DNA from: Bog-473 sp963766995
GTDB taxonomy: Bacteria; Actinomycetota; Acidimicrobiia; Acidimicrobiales; RAAP-2
Direction of reading: 5' to 3'
Assembly: GCA_963766995.1 (NCBI GenBank)
Contig: CAVYCE010000003.1
Span: 310,001 to 374,000 of the forward strand
DNA length: 64,000 nt
Shown here: piece after piece, positions 8,645 through 16,698 of the stretch
How the letters are laid out: the number at the start of each line of letters is the position of its first letter
How positions within the stretch are numbered: the stretch's first letter is position 1
The notes under the pieces: generated by a model
The model's input: only the letters and a program-made list of their open reading frames with translations
Database searches by the model: none
What the model was told of the DNA's origin: nothing
Position numbers and translations under genes: made by a program

Positions 8645-10573
8645 ATGAGCATGCCTCCGCACGCCATGGGTGGCGCCGGCGGCGCCCGAGGTGGCGGTGG
8701 ATGGGCCGGCATGCGCTCACTGCGCCAGGACCGCTCCGTACTGCAGCATCGGGTCAAGAAGGGCACGGCCCGGCGCATGCTCACCTTCGCCGTTCCCTAT
8801 CGGAAGATTCTCGCCATCTTCTTGCCTGCGGTCGTGCTCGATGCCGTCGTGGGCGCCGTGAACCCGCTGATTTTGCGGGAGCTCATTGACGTGGGGATCC
8901 TGCACAAACGAGCTGGGCTGGTCATTTTGTTGGCCTTCATTACCGGCGGACTGGCCCTCTTCGATGCCGCCCTGTCGCTGGTGCAACGCCGAGCCTCGGC
9001 CTACATCGGCGAGGGCCTGATCTTCGATATGCGCTCGAAGGTGTTCCGCCACATTCAACAGATGCCGCTGGCCTTCTTCACCCGCACCCAGACCGGTGCA
9101 CTGGTGTCGAGGTTGAACAACGACGTAATTGGGGCCCAGCAGGCCTTCACGGATCTGCTGTCCAACATGGTGGGCAACCTGATCACGGTGTTGATCGTGC
9201 TGGGCACCATGTTCGTACTGAGTTGGCAGATCACACTGGCCGCGTTGGTGCTGCTCCCTGTCTTTTTGGTCCCGGCTCGCATTGTGGGCCAGCGGGTGGG
9301 CTCACTGACCATGGAGGGCTACAAGCTCAACACCGAAATGAACATGGTGATGCAGGAGCGTTTCAATGTGGGCGGGGCCATGCTGGTCAAGCTGCTGGGG
9401 CGCCCCGAGGCCGAGGCCTCTTCATTCGACGCCAAGGCCGGTCGAGTGCGCGACATCGGCGTGGCGCAGGCTACCTACGCCCGGGTCTTTTTCGTGGCCT
9501 TGACGCTGACGGCGTCGGTGGCCACGGCCATCGTCTACGGCGTGGGTGGGGTGGCGGCCGTCCATGGCGCACTGGCGGTGGGCACGGTGGTGGCGCTCAC
9601 CCAGTACTTGACCCGGTTGTACGGACCACTGACCCAGCTCTCCAATCTCAACTTGGACGTCGTGACCTGCCTGGTGTCCTTCGAGCGCTTGTTCGAAGTG
9701 CTGGACATCGTGCCCATGATTCAACAGGCTCCCGACGCGGTGGAGCTGCCCCGTGGGCCGGCTTCAATCGAGTTCGTCAATGTCGACTTCACCTATCCGA
9801 GTGCGCAAGAAGTATCGCTGGCTTCGCTGGAGGCGGTGGCCACCCTCGAGGCCGGCGTGCGCCCCGAAATTTTGCACGGGGTGTCGTTCTTGGTGGAGGC
9901 GGGACATATGGTGGCGCTGGTGGGTCCGTCCGGTGCGGGCAAGACCACCATCTCTTCATTGGTGCCACGGCTCTATGACGTGACCAGCGGCACGGTGCGA
10001 CTCAATGGCGTCGACATTCGCCAGGCCACACAACAATCGGTGCGTGATGTCGTTGGCGTCGTCACTCAGGATCCCCACCTGTTTCACGACACATTGGGTG
10101 CCAATTTGCTCTACGCCCGACCCGACGCGACCGAAGCGGACCTTCTGGCCGCGCTGGACCAGGCCCAGATCGGACATTTGGTGGCCGAGTTGCCTGACGG
10201 GTTGGACACCGTGATCGGCGAGCGGGGCTACCGACTTTCCGGTGGCGAAAAACAACGGGTGGCCCTGGCCCGCCTCATGTTGAAAGCGCCCGACATTGTG
10301 GTGCTGGACGAAGCGACGGCGCATCTTGACTCCGAATCGGAGGCGGCAGTGCAACGCGCCCTGCGAACCACGTTGAAGGGTCGAACGTCACTGGTGATCG
10401 CCCACCGCTTGTCCACCGTTCGAGAAGCCGACGAACTCTTAGTGATCGACGACGGCCGCATTGTCGAACGAGGCACGCATGCTTCTCTCTTGGCCGAAGA
10501 TGGGTTGTACGCCGAGCTCTACCGCACGCAGTTCGCCGATCAGGAGTCCGACGAAGATGACGGTGCCCCTTAG
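8645..10573 (+). CDS. ABC exporter, fused permease-ATPase (MsbA/BmrA type)
   Basis: A 642-residue half-transporter expected to work as a dimer in the inner membrane, pumping lipids, drugs or peptides outward. After a Gly/Met-rich N-terminal tail, six transmembrane helices occupy about residues 50-330. The nucleotide-binding domain has Walker A GPSGAGKTT near 428, signature LSGGEKQR near 528, Walker B IVVLDEA near 550 and the H-loop AHRLS. An intact catalytic Glu follows the Walker B Asp. I prefer ATG 8645 over the longer frame at 8606. The exostosin-like gene begins 90 bases downstream. The substrate is unknown; the nearby glycan genes make a glycolipid possible but not shown. Confidence 0.93.
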   Translation: MSMPPHAMGGAGGARGGGGWAGMRSLRQDRSVLQHRVKKGTARRMLTFAVPYRKILAIFLPAVVLDAVVGAVNPLILRELIDVGILHKRAGLVILLAFITGGLALFDAALSLVQRRASAYIGEGLIFDMRSKVFRHIQQMPLAFFTRTQTGALVSRLNNDVIGAQQAFTDLLSNMVGNLITVLIVLGTMFVLSWQITLAALVLLPVFLVPARIVGQRVGSLTMEGYKLNTEMNMVMQERFNVGGAMLVKLLGRPEAEASSFDAKAGRVRDIGVAQATYARVFFVALTLTASVATAIVYGVGGVAAVHGALAVGTVVALTQYLTRLYGPLTQLSNLNLDVVTCLVSFERLFEVLDIVPMIQQAPDAVELPRGPASIEFVNVDFTYPSAQEVSLASLEAVATLEAGVRPEILHGVSFLVEAGHMVALVGPSGAGKTTISSLVPRLYDVTSGTVRLNGVDIRQATQQSVRDVVGVVTQDPHLFHDTLGANLLYARPDATEADLLAALDQAQIGHLVAELPDGLDTVIGERGYRLSGGEKQRVALARLMLKAPDIVVLDEATAHLDSESEAAVQRALRTTLKGRTSLVIAHRLSTVREADELLVIDDGRIVERGTHASLLAEDGLYAELYRTQFADQESDEDDGAP

Positions 10574-10649
10574 AGAACGCTCGGTCTGTATGGGCTTTGT
10601 CGGGCCCGTCGACGTCTGTCGTGGGCAGGGGATTTTGGAACCCCCTGTG

Positions 10650-10655
10650 TATAGT
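10650..10655 (+). promoter_or_regulatory. Extended -10 element, probably giving a leaderless transcript
   Basis: TATAGT preceded by TGTG (an extended -10 TGn context) ends eight bases before the A of the ATG at 10664. A start point about seven bases after the -10 box would fall at or one base before the start codon, and no Shine-Dalgarno sequence is present. This fits a leaderless mRNA, which is common in actinobacteria. Confidence 0.5.
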
Positions 10656-10663
10656 TCCGGCCC

Positions 10664-11851
10664 ATGGCCGACCGCATCAAACTCGGATCGGACCTCTCAC
10701 TGGCCGACGTCTGGTCCACCGCCCATCTGCTCGAGCCACTGTCGTCGGAGATTCGCAACCACGGTGAACGAGAACCACGGCGCGCCGCGCAGACACGCCG
10801 GTACATGGATACCGGGCTGGATCTCTTCGAACTCACCACTCTCGAAGACTGCGACGTCGCTGTCCTTCCCTTTCATTGGGAAGACACGCTGCGCAACCCC
10901 GAACGCGCTTCGGCCGCGAGGGCCTTCTTTCAACGCGCCCACGAACTCGGCCGGGCCGTGCTGGTCTTTTACCACGGTGACCCACCGGCCACGATCGACT
11001 ACCCCAACGCCATCGCCTTCAAGAACTCACTGCACCGTTCGAATCGCCAGCTGAACGAGTTCTGTCTTCCCGCCTTCATTGCCGATCCCATCGGCACTGT
11101 GGTGGACCAGCTTTCTTGGCGGCCGCATCGCCCCACCCCAACCGTGTCGTTTTGCGGTTTCGCCCCTCCACTCGGCGCGCAACTGTCCCGTCAGCACATG
11201 TTGGTCGAACGACTGCACGAAACCGCCATTCGCCTGCGGGATCGGGTCGGGCGCAATGAACTGCGCGGGTACAGCCCACCCCGGTACTACCGGGCCGACG
11301 CCATTCGAGCCTTGGAACAGGCGCCCGACCTTGAGACGGTGTTCATCCTCCGCTCCGTTCGTAGCAATCACGACGACCGAGACGGCTACAAGCCAGTCGA
11401 CGACAGCATGACGGTCGATCAGTACACGCACCAGTACTTCGACAACATTGTGCAAGGGGACTATGTCCTGTCCGTGCGCGGACTGGGCAATTACTCAGTG
11501 CGGTTTTACGAGGCACTGGCCTGCGGACGAATCCCTCTCTTCATCAACACCGACAATGTCCTGCCTGATATCGGCCTTGCGAGCTGGGCGTCCTGCGTGG
11601 TCGAGGTCGACTCGGCCGACATCGGGAAGGTGGGCTCGTTGTTGAAGAGTCGGCACGACGCCACCGATCCCAACGACTTCATTGGTCGACAGCAGGCCGC
11701 TCGCCAGCTGTGGGAGCACCACCTGGAGATGTCGGCCTACTTCGGGCTGCTTCACCGAGCGTTGTTGGAGGGCCTGAGCGACGGGCCGGCACGAGGTGCG
11801 GCCGGGTGGGAGCGGCTGTGCCGGGCCATCCGGGTTGGGTCGGGTACTTAG
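10664..11851 (+). CDS. Exostosin-like (GT47-type) glycosyltransferase family protein
   Basis: A 395-residue cytosolic protein without a signal peptide. The C-terminal half carries the exostosin-family pattern YVLSVRGLGNYSVRFYEAL, then ACGRIPLFINTDNVLPD, the nucleotide-sugar binding part of GT47-like enzymes. The N-terminal half (CDVAVLPFHWED, AVLVFYHGDPP) resembles the acceptor half of a GT-B fold. Exostosin-type proteins in bacteria are mostly uncharacterised polysaccharide glycosyltransferases. It follows the ABC exporter on the same strand but seems to have its own -10 box. Its stop codon TAG directly abuts the stop of the convergent unknown gene with no base between. Reaction and substrates are unknown. 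Confidence 0.75.
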   Translation: MADRIKLGSDLSLADVWSTAHLLEPLSSEIRNHGEREPRRAAQTRRYMDTGLDLFELTTLEDCDVAVLPFHWEDTLRNPERASAARAFFQRAHELGRAVLVFYHGDPPATIDYPNAIAFKNSLHRSNRQLNEFCLPAFIADPIGTVVDQLSWRPHRPTPTVSFCGFAPPLGAQLSRQHMLVERLHETAIRLRDRVGRNELRGYSPPRYYRADAIRALEQAPDLETVFILRSVRSNHDDRDGYKPVDDSMTVDQYTHQYFDNIVQGDYVLSVRGLGNYSVRFYEALACGRIPLFINTDNVLPDIGLASWASCVVEVDSADIGKVGSLLKSRHDATDPNDFIGRQQAARQLWEHHLEMSAYFGLLHRALLEGLSDGPARGAAGWERLCRAIRVGSGT

Positions 11852-12466
11852 TCAGACTGAGTCTGAGTCTGAGTCTGAGTCCTCGAAATGCAGGTAGGGC
11901 TCCGAAGGGAGGAACTCCTCCGGAATGTCGTTTGCGCTTTGGTATGTCTCGACCGGGACGATGTTGGATACCGCATCGGTGGCTTCGTAGACGCTACAAA
12001 GACAGAGATCTTTGGCCGTATCGAAGATGTCCCGTGTCGTCGCGCCGTCGTCGAGGTATCGCGACAATTCTTGCACGGTGATGCGCCCAACCAGCACGTA
12101 CTGCAATCCTTCGGGATCAACGCCGACTAGACGAGCCACCATGGCCCGCTTGGCCCCATCATCCATGGCAAACACTGCGTCATCACCCGTCCCGAGTTGC
12201 AGACGTATCGGTTCTCCGTCGTGACGGCTGAAGGGAAGGTGTCCACGCCGCCGGTACTTCATGACCCACAGCACCGGTGCGGGGATGTTCCCGTCTTCAT
12301 CCTCTTCGAATGGAGTCGAGGTTGAGGGGCGAAAGACGGTGCCGCGACCTCCCCGCCACATCCCGGTCCCCATCCCCAGGCCATAGTCGGTGCCGAGTGG
12401 GGTTGGATCACTCGGAAGTTCGTCGATGTCGGCTTGGTCCTCTGTCGGCTCTTCGTCGGGACTCAT
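11852..12466 (-). CDS. Unknown acidic protein with Ser-Asp repeat tail
   Basis: I do not recognise this 204-residue protein. ATG 12466 overlaps the methyltransferase stop by four bases, which supports this start over the in-frame extension to 12658. The N-terminus is acidic and likely disordered (MSPDEEPTEDQADIDELPSD). A Gly/Arg segment follows, then a compact domain from about residue 75 with VFAMDDGAKRAMVARLVG and VGRITVQELSRYLDDG. The C-terminus ends in a (Ser-Asp)4-Ser-Val tail made by a hexamer microsatellite. There is no signal peptide or membrane helix, so it is probably cytoplasmic. As last gene of the four-gene crotonase operon it may be linked to CoA-ester metabolism, but only by position. 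Confidence 0.65.
   Translation of the reverse strand: MSPDEEPTEDQADIDELPSDPTPLGTDYGLGMGTGMWRGGRGTVFRPSTSTPFEEDEDGNIPAPVLWVMKYRRRGHLPFSRHDGEPIRLQLGTGDDAVFAMDDGAKRAMVARLVGVDPEGLQYVLVGRITVQELSRYLDDGATTRDIFDTAKDLCLCSVYEATDAVSNIVPVETYQSANDIPEEFLPSEPYLHFEDSDSDSDSV
11855..11881. repeat. Hexanucleotide microsatellite (gagtct)n
   Basis: About four tandem copies of the hexamer tgagtc lie right at the 3' end of the minus-strand unknown gene and encode alternating Ser-Asp residues. The array begins three bases after the stop codon of the convergent exostosin-like gene. Unit loss or gain would keep the frame. Confidence 0.85.
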
Positions 12467-13194
12467 GGCTTTTCGAAGACGGCAATTTGGTTGCCGCTTT
12501 CCGAGGTGAAGGGCGCCTGATCCCAGCCGGACCAGCGGTGTTGGAGGCGTAGGCCGGCCAGTTCGGCCATGAGGTCGAGTTCCGCTGGCCAGACATAGCG
12601 GTAGGGCTCCGAGTGGCGGATGAGTTTGCCGTCGACGTCCATCCAGTGGTGCGACCACGACATCTGACCCTCGACATCGTCGAAGGTTTCGTAGCCGATG
12701 TGGTTGTCGTCCCGGGTGAAGATGCGCCCCAACTCCCCCGGTGGGAGCCGGCGCACCTGCGGGACGCAGACTTCCACCACGAAGCGCCCGCCCGGTGCGA
12801 GATGAGTGGCCGCGTTGCGAAACACGGCGACCTGCTCCTGCTGGGTTGTGACGTTCATGATGGTGTTGTAGACGAGGTAGACGAGCGTGAAGCTCCCGGG
12901 CACCCGGGTCTCCTTCATGTCGCCGACGGTGAGTTCGATGGCGTCAGCCCCCGGTTTGCGCCGCAGTTGCTCGGCCATGTGGGGGGAATACTCAATGCCG
13001 GACACCTTCATACCGCGGGCACTGAGAGCCAGGCCGACCCGGCCGGTGCCGATGGCGAACTCGAGGACCGGGCCATCGGTGGCCAGCTGCTGGAGGGTGT
13101 CGAGTGTGGGATTGAGTACTTGCGGGAGGTACATGACCGCGGAAGTTTCGTCGTAGTACTGGGCAATCTCCTGCCTCCACATGATTGACGGCAT
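12463..13194 (-). CDS. Class I SAM-dependent methyltransferase
   Basis: A 243-residue soluble methyltransferase. Motif I is VLEFAIGTGRVGLALSARG (residues about 42-60), followed by GIEYSPHMAEQLRRK with the acidic residue that binds the SAM ribose. GDMKETRVPGSFTLVYLVYNTIMN and LAPGGRFVVEV are motifs II-III. The YWPAEL-type C-terminus (RYVWPAELDLMAELAG) is usual in Methyltransf_25-like enzymes. Start codons at 13194 or 13182 are both possible; I favour 13194, where a weak AGTAGG precedes it. It lies 10 bases after the SDR gene and overlaps the next gene by four bases. The methyl acceptor is not known. Confidence 0.88.
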   Translation of the reverse strand: MPSIMWRQEIAQYYDETSAVMYLPQVLNPTLDTLQQLATDGPVLEFAIGTGRVGLALSARGMKVSGIEYSPHMAEQLRRKPGADAIELTVGDMKETRVPGSFTLVYLVYNTIMNVTTQQEQVAVFRNAATHLAPGGRFVVEVCVPQVRRLPPGELGRIFTRDDNHIGYETFDDVEGQMSWSHHWMDVDGKLIRHSEPYRYVWPAELDLMAELAGLRLQHRWSGWDQAPFTSESGNQIAVFEKP

Positions 13195-13204
13195 GCCGGA
13201 TGAC

Positions 13205-14083
13205 CTACTTGGGGTCCGGTCGCAGCACGGCCGAGAGCTGTTCGGAGACTGGGGTGAACTCGGGCATGACAAAGTCGCGACGCAGCCAGTTGGCGCCGTC
13301 GACCACGAGGGTGTGGCCGGTGACGAAGGAGGCGTAGGGCGAGCACAGCCAGGTCACGGCCCAACCGAGTTCGTGAGTGCGACCTAGTCGTCCGGCCGGT
13401 GAGCGACGACTGTCCACCGACTCGCCGTCGGGTCGGAGGGCCTTGAGGTCCTCACGCATGTCGTCGTGCGGGAAGAGACCGGGAGCGAGCGCGTTGACCC
13501 TGATGCCGTCGGAAGCCCATTCCACGGCCAGCGACTTGGTCAAATTGCCCACGCCCGCTTTGGCCGCGGCGGCATGGGCCATCCCCGGTCCCCCGGTGAA
13601 GGACTGGGTGGCCAGGATGTTGACGATGGAGCCGGGGGTGTCACTGCTCTTGAGTCGCCGGTGCAATTCCTGGCTGCAGAAGAAGGTGCCGTCCAAGACG
13701 ATGTTGGTCACGGAGCGGAAGGCATTGGGCCGCATGTCAGCGGCCAGCACTGGAAAGTTGGCGGCGGCGTTGTTGACCAGGACGGTGGCGGGGCCAAGGT
13801 GGTGCTCAATGGTGTCGAATGCTGCGGCTATCTGATCCGGTTCTCTGATGTCGGCCGGCGCGTGGGCGGCTATGCCGCTAATGGCTTCAATGGCCGCCAC
13901 GCCGGCCAGTCGGTGTTCTTCGGAGCGCGAAATGACGCCGATGGCTGCACCGCAGCGGGCCAGTTCCAGGGCGATGGCCCGGCCCAAGCCGGTGCCGGCG
14001 CCGGTCACGATGGCGGTGGTGCCGGCGAAGGTGTCCGGGGGCAGCATGGAGGTGCCGAATGGCGGTGGCTCGGGCAGTCCCAT
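13205..14083 (-). CDS. SDR oxidoreductase, 2,4-dienoyl-CoA reductase-like
   Basis: A 292-residue short-chain dehydrogenase/reductase. The dinucleotide site is TGAGTGLGRAIA near residue 27 and the NNAA motif is VLVNNAAANFPV. The classical catalytic Tyr of YxxxK is replaced: the segment reads MAHAAAAKAGVGNLTKSLA, with Lys kept and Ala at the Tyr position. This H-A-x-x-A-K pattern with LAVEW and IRVNALAPG matches 2,4-dienoyl-CoA reductases, which do not use the standard tetrad. The enzyme would reduce dienoyl-CoA esters with NADPH during degradation of unsaturated acyl chains or rings. The crotonase gene upstream ends eight bases away, so they form one operon. Exact substrate is open. Confidence 0.85.
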   Translation of the reverse strand: MGLPEPPPFGTSMLPPDTFAGTTAIVTGAGTGLGRAIALELARCGAAIGVISRSEEHRLAGVAAIEAISGIAAHAPADIREPDQIAAAFDTIEHHLGPATVLVNNAAANFPVLAADMRPNAFRSVTNIVLDGTFFCSQELHRRLKSSDTPGSIVNILATQSFTGGPGMAHAAAAKAGVGNLTKSLAVEWASDGIRVNALAPGLFPHDDMREDLKALRPDGESVDSRRSPAGRLGRTHELGWAVTWLCSPYASFVTGHTLVVDGANWLRRDFVMPEFTPVSEQLSAVLRPDPK

Positions 14084-14091
14084 GGGCGTGT

Positions 14092-14928
14092 CTACTTTCC
14101 TTCGAACTCGGCTTGTTGCTTCTTGGCTTTGGCGGCGTAACCCAGCGGCATGTCGTCGGACACGAATTCCACCGATGCGCTCATGGCTTCGAACTTCAGC
14201 GATTCGGTCAGACCTCGGTAGGCGAAGTCGTCAATCGTGCGCTTAATGGATTGGACGGCCAGTGGCGCGTTGGCCGCGATTTCGGTGGCGATGGTCATGG
14301 CGGTGGGCCAGAGCTCTTCTGGTGCGGTCACTTCCTGGATAATCCCCAGGCGCTCCGCCTTCTCCGCCGTGATGCGTCTTCCGGTCAGGGCCAGGAGTTT
14401 GGCGCCCCCCGCCCCGATCTCGTGAGCCAGACGCAGATCCCCCCCGGCATCAATGGAGACGCCGACCTGTGCCTCCGGTAAGGCGAAGATGGCATCAGAG
14501 GAGGCCACCCGAATGTCACACATCAGCGCCAACTCGAAACCGAAGCCAAGGCAATAGCCCTGCACGGCGCAGATGATGGGTTGCGGCAGTTCGTGAAAGA
14601 CCCGGAAGCGCTCGTGCACCCAGCGGATGCCCTCGTAGTAGTTGCGCACCTTCTCGGCCGGTGAGCGGCCAGTGACCCGGTCCTCGGGCATGCCCAGGTC
14701 GACGCCGGCGCAAAAGGCCCGGCCCTCACCCTTGAGCACCAGGACCCGGATGTCGTCATTGAAGCGGATGCGGTCGGCCATGACCCCGAGCTGGCGGGTG
14801 GCCTCCCAGCTCCAGGCGTTGAGCTTCTCGGGCAGCGAGTTGGTGAGGGTGGCGATGCCATCTGGGCCGATGTCGAGGGTCAGCTGCCACTCGTCCTCGG
14901 GCAACACCGGCTCGGTGCGGATCGGCAT
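14092..14928 (-). CDS. Enoyl-CoA hydratase/isomerase (crotonase) family protein
   Basis: A 278-residue crotonase. The oxyanion-hole segments are GRAFCAGVDLGMP and GYCLGFGFELALMCDIRVAS. At the usual second catalytic position the sequence reads PEAQVGVSIDAGGDLRLAHEIG, with an Asp in the place used by dienoyl-CoA isomerases, while the hydratase Glu pair is not obvious. Delta-isomerisation is therefore as likely as hydration. It is the first gene of a four-gene minus-strand operon with the dienoyl-CoA-reductase-like SDR. A perfect 20-bp palindrome lies 60 bases upstream of its start and could be the operator. The start ATG at 14928 gives a normal family length. Confidence 0.88.
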   Translation of the reverse strand: MPIRTEPVLPEDEWQLTLDIGPDGIATLTNSLPEKLNAWSWEATRQLGVMADRIRFNDDIRVLVLKGEGRAFCAGVDLGMPEDRVTGRSPAEKVRNYYEGIRWVHERFRVFHELPQPIICAVQGYCLGFGFELALMCDIRVASSDAIFALPEAQVGVSIDAGGDLRLAHEIGAGGAKLLALTGRRITAEKAERLGIIQEVTAPEELWPTAMTIATEIAANAPLAVQSIKRTIDDFAYRGLTESLKFEAMSASVEFVSDDMPLGYAAKAKKQQAEFEGK

Positions 14929-14988
14929 CAGGTCTCCCCCTCGTGCAATGGCGGCTGGCCGCCTGAGGAGGCAGGCTAGGCCAAACGA

Positions 14989-15008
14989 AACTAGAATTCG
15001 TTCTAGTT
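14989..15008. promoter_or_regulatory. KstR-like TetR operator palindrome
   Basis: AACTAGAA-TTCG-TTCTAGTT is a perfect inverted repeat with 8-base arms and a 4-base spacer in the divergent region between the crotonase operon and the nitronate-monooxygenase-like gene. Its TAGAA...TTCTA core resembles the mycobacterial KstR box TnnAACnnGTTnnA with one mismatch. KstR is a TetR repressor of sterol catabolism. No TetR gene is in the window, so the regulator is inferred. Confidence 0.6.
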
Positions 15009-15050
15009 GCTGGGCAGGCGCCCGGCAAGAGCAACCTTTGGAGGTTCCCC

Positions 15051-16160
15051 GTGCACAATGAGCTCTGCGACCGCTTGGGCATTGAGTTCCCCATCTTCGC
15101 CTTCACCCACTGCCGTGACGTGGCTGCGGCCGTCTCCAACGCCGGCGGGCTGGGCGTGCTCGGTGCCGTCGGCTTCAGCGCCGAAGAGCTCGAGGTGGAG
15201 CTGAACTGGCTGGACGAGCACGTGGGCGACCGCCCGTATGGCGTCGACATCGTGATTCCCGGCAAGTACGAAGGCATGGGCGAGATCGACCCCGTGAAGC
15301 TGGAAGCTGAATTGCGCGCCATGATCCCCGACGAGCACCGGGCCTTCGCCAAGAAGATCCTGGCCGACCACGGCGTGCCCGAGTTGGAGAACGGTCCCAA
15401 GCGCGAGTTGCTGGGTTGGACGGCCGCCACGGCGGCACCGCTGGTGGACGTGATCTGCAAGCACGACAAGGTCAAGCTGGTGGCCAACGCGCTGGGCACT
15501 CCACCGGACGACGTCATTGAGCAGGTGCACTCGCACGGGATGCTGGTGGCCGCCCTGGCCGGTTCCGTCAAGCATGCGTTGAACCACCAGGCCGCTGGCG
15601 TGGACATCGTCATCGTCCAGGGTTCCGAGGGCGGCGGGCACACCGGTGATGTGGGCTCGATCGTGTTGTGGCCTGAGGTGATTGACGCGGTGGCGCCGAT
15701 GCCGGTGCTGGCGGCCGGTGGCATTGGTTCGGGTCGTCAGATGGCGGCGGCCATGGTCATGGGTGCGGCCGGCGTGTGGACCGGGTCTCTCTGGCTGACC
15801 GTCGAAGAGGCGGATGTGCCCCCGAAGCAGATGGAGTCCTACCTGGCGGCCACGTCACGCGACACGGTGCGGTCCAGGTCGTTTACGGGCAAGCCGGCTC
15901 GCATGCTGCGCAATGACTGGACCGACGCCTGGGAGGCCGAGGGCAACCCCAAGCCGCTCGGAATGCCACTGCAGATGATGGTGGCCATCGAAGCCGTGTC
16001 ACGCGGACACGCCTTCCCCGAACAGGCGCGTGACGTGAACTTCAACCCGGCCGGTCAGGTGATCGGGATGGCCAAAACCGTGCGCCGGACCAAGGATGTC
16101 GTGCTCGGCATGGTCGAGGAGTACATCGAGGCGTTGGAGAAAGTGCAGCTCGTCGACTGA
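15051..16160 (+). CDS. Nitronate monooxygenase-like FMN protein (2-nitropropane dioxygenase family)
   Basis: A 369-residue TIM-barrel flavoprotein. The N-terminus LCDRLGIEFPIFAF with SNAGGLGVLGA, the central VQGSEGGGHTGD and the FMN phosphate site VLAAGGIGSGRQMAAAMVMGAAGVWTGS are the NMO/IpdC-family signatures. It resembles the mycobacterial Rv1533-type subgroup, whose physiological substrates are not settled; several relatives act on CoA esters rather than nitronates. The GTG at 15051 has GGAGG seven bases upstream. It is transcribed divergently from the crotonase operon across the KstR-like palindrome and is followed 40 bases later by an SRPBCC gene. A role in acyl-CoA or ring-ester metabolism is likelier than nitroalkane oxidation, but this is inference. 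Confidence 0.85.
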   Translation: MHNELCDRLGIEFPIFAFTHCRDVAAAVSNAGGLGVLGAVGFSAEELEVELNWLDEHVGDRPYGVDIVIPGKYEGMGEIDPVKLEAELRAMIPDEHRAFAKKILADHGVPELENGPKRELLGWTAATAAPLVDVICKHDKVKLVANALGTPPDDVIEQVHSHGMLVAALAGSVKHALNHQAAGVDIVIVQGSEGGGHTGDVGSIVLWPEVIDAVAPMPVLAAGGIGSGRQMAAAMVMGAAGVWTGSLWLTVEEADVPPKQMESYLAATSRDTVRSRSFTGKPARMLRNDWTDAWEAEGNPKPLGMPLQMMVAIEAVSRGHAFPEQARDVNFNPAGQVIGMAKTVRRTKDVVLGMVEEYIEALEKVQLVD

Positions 16161-16200
16161 CCTGGCAGGCTTAGCCCGGCCGGACGATTGGAGGACAGCC

Positions 16201-16689
16201 ATGAGTGACGCTGAATATCGGGTGTCGGTATCGAAGACGATCCATGCCTCGGCCGAAAAGATCTTTGGCCTGTTGAGCCATTCGGCCAATCACCCCGTGA
16301 TTGACGGCTCCGACATGGTGCTCGAAGCTCGACCGGACACCGTGATCTCGGCCGTGGGCGATGTCTTCGCCATGGGCATGATCCGCGAAGGCCACGAATA
16401 CGAGATGTGCAACCAGGTGGTCGAGTTCGAGCCGGGTCGCCGCCTCGTATGGGAACCGATTCCGGCCGCGTTGTTCCGGGGCGAAGAAGGCTCGGAAGCA
16501 TACGAATCCGGCCACTACTTCTGGGGCTATGAACTGACCCCCGAAGGCGACGACCGTACCGTCGTGACTGAGCTGTTCGACTGTGCGGCATCGCCGGACT
16601 GGATCAAGGAAGCAACCAAGGGTGGCGAAGGATGGCTGGAAGCCATGGCGGCGTCGCTGGAGAAGCTGGAGGCGTTGGCCACCGCTTAA
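16201..16689 (+). CDS. SRPBCC (START-like) family protein
   Basis: A 162-residue soluble protein with the helix-grip pattern of polyketide-cyclase/START-like proteins: VSVSKTIHASAEKIFGLLSHSANHPVIDGS at the N-terminus, central strands (CNQVVEFEPGRRLVWEP) and a long C-terminal helix GGEGWLEAMAASLEKLEAL. Such proteins bind hydrophobic ligands and may act as cyclases or carriers. The start has GGAGG before ATG 16201; the longer frame from 16096 is within the previous gene. It is 40 bases behind the NMO-like gene, so they are probably co-transcribed. It ends nine bases from the convergent acyltransferase gene. Confidence 0.85.
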   Translation: MSDAEYRVSVSKTIHASAEKIFGLLSHSANHPVIDGSDMVLEARPDTVISAVGDVFAMGMIREGHEYEMCNQVVEFEPGRRLVWEPIPAALFRGEEGSEAYESGHYFWGYELTPEGDDRTVVTELFDCAASPDWIKEATKGGEGWLEAMAASLEKLEALATA

Positions 16690-16698
16690 GGCGGGGGT

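Noticed and set aside
9223..9978. 251-residue plus-strand frame inside the ABC exporter
   Set aside because: Gly/Arg-rich alternate frame of the transporter; no start signal.
11855..11881. Short repeat as CRISPR or attachment site
   Set aside because: Six-base tandem units within a coding frame; no spacers and no cas genes.
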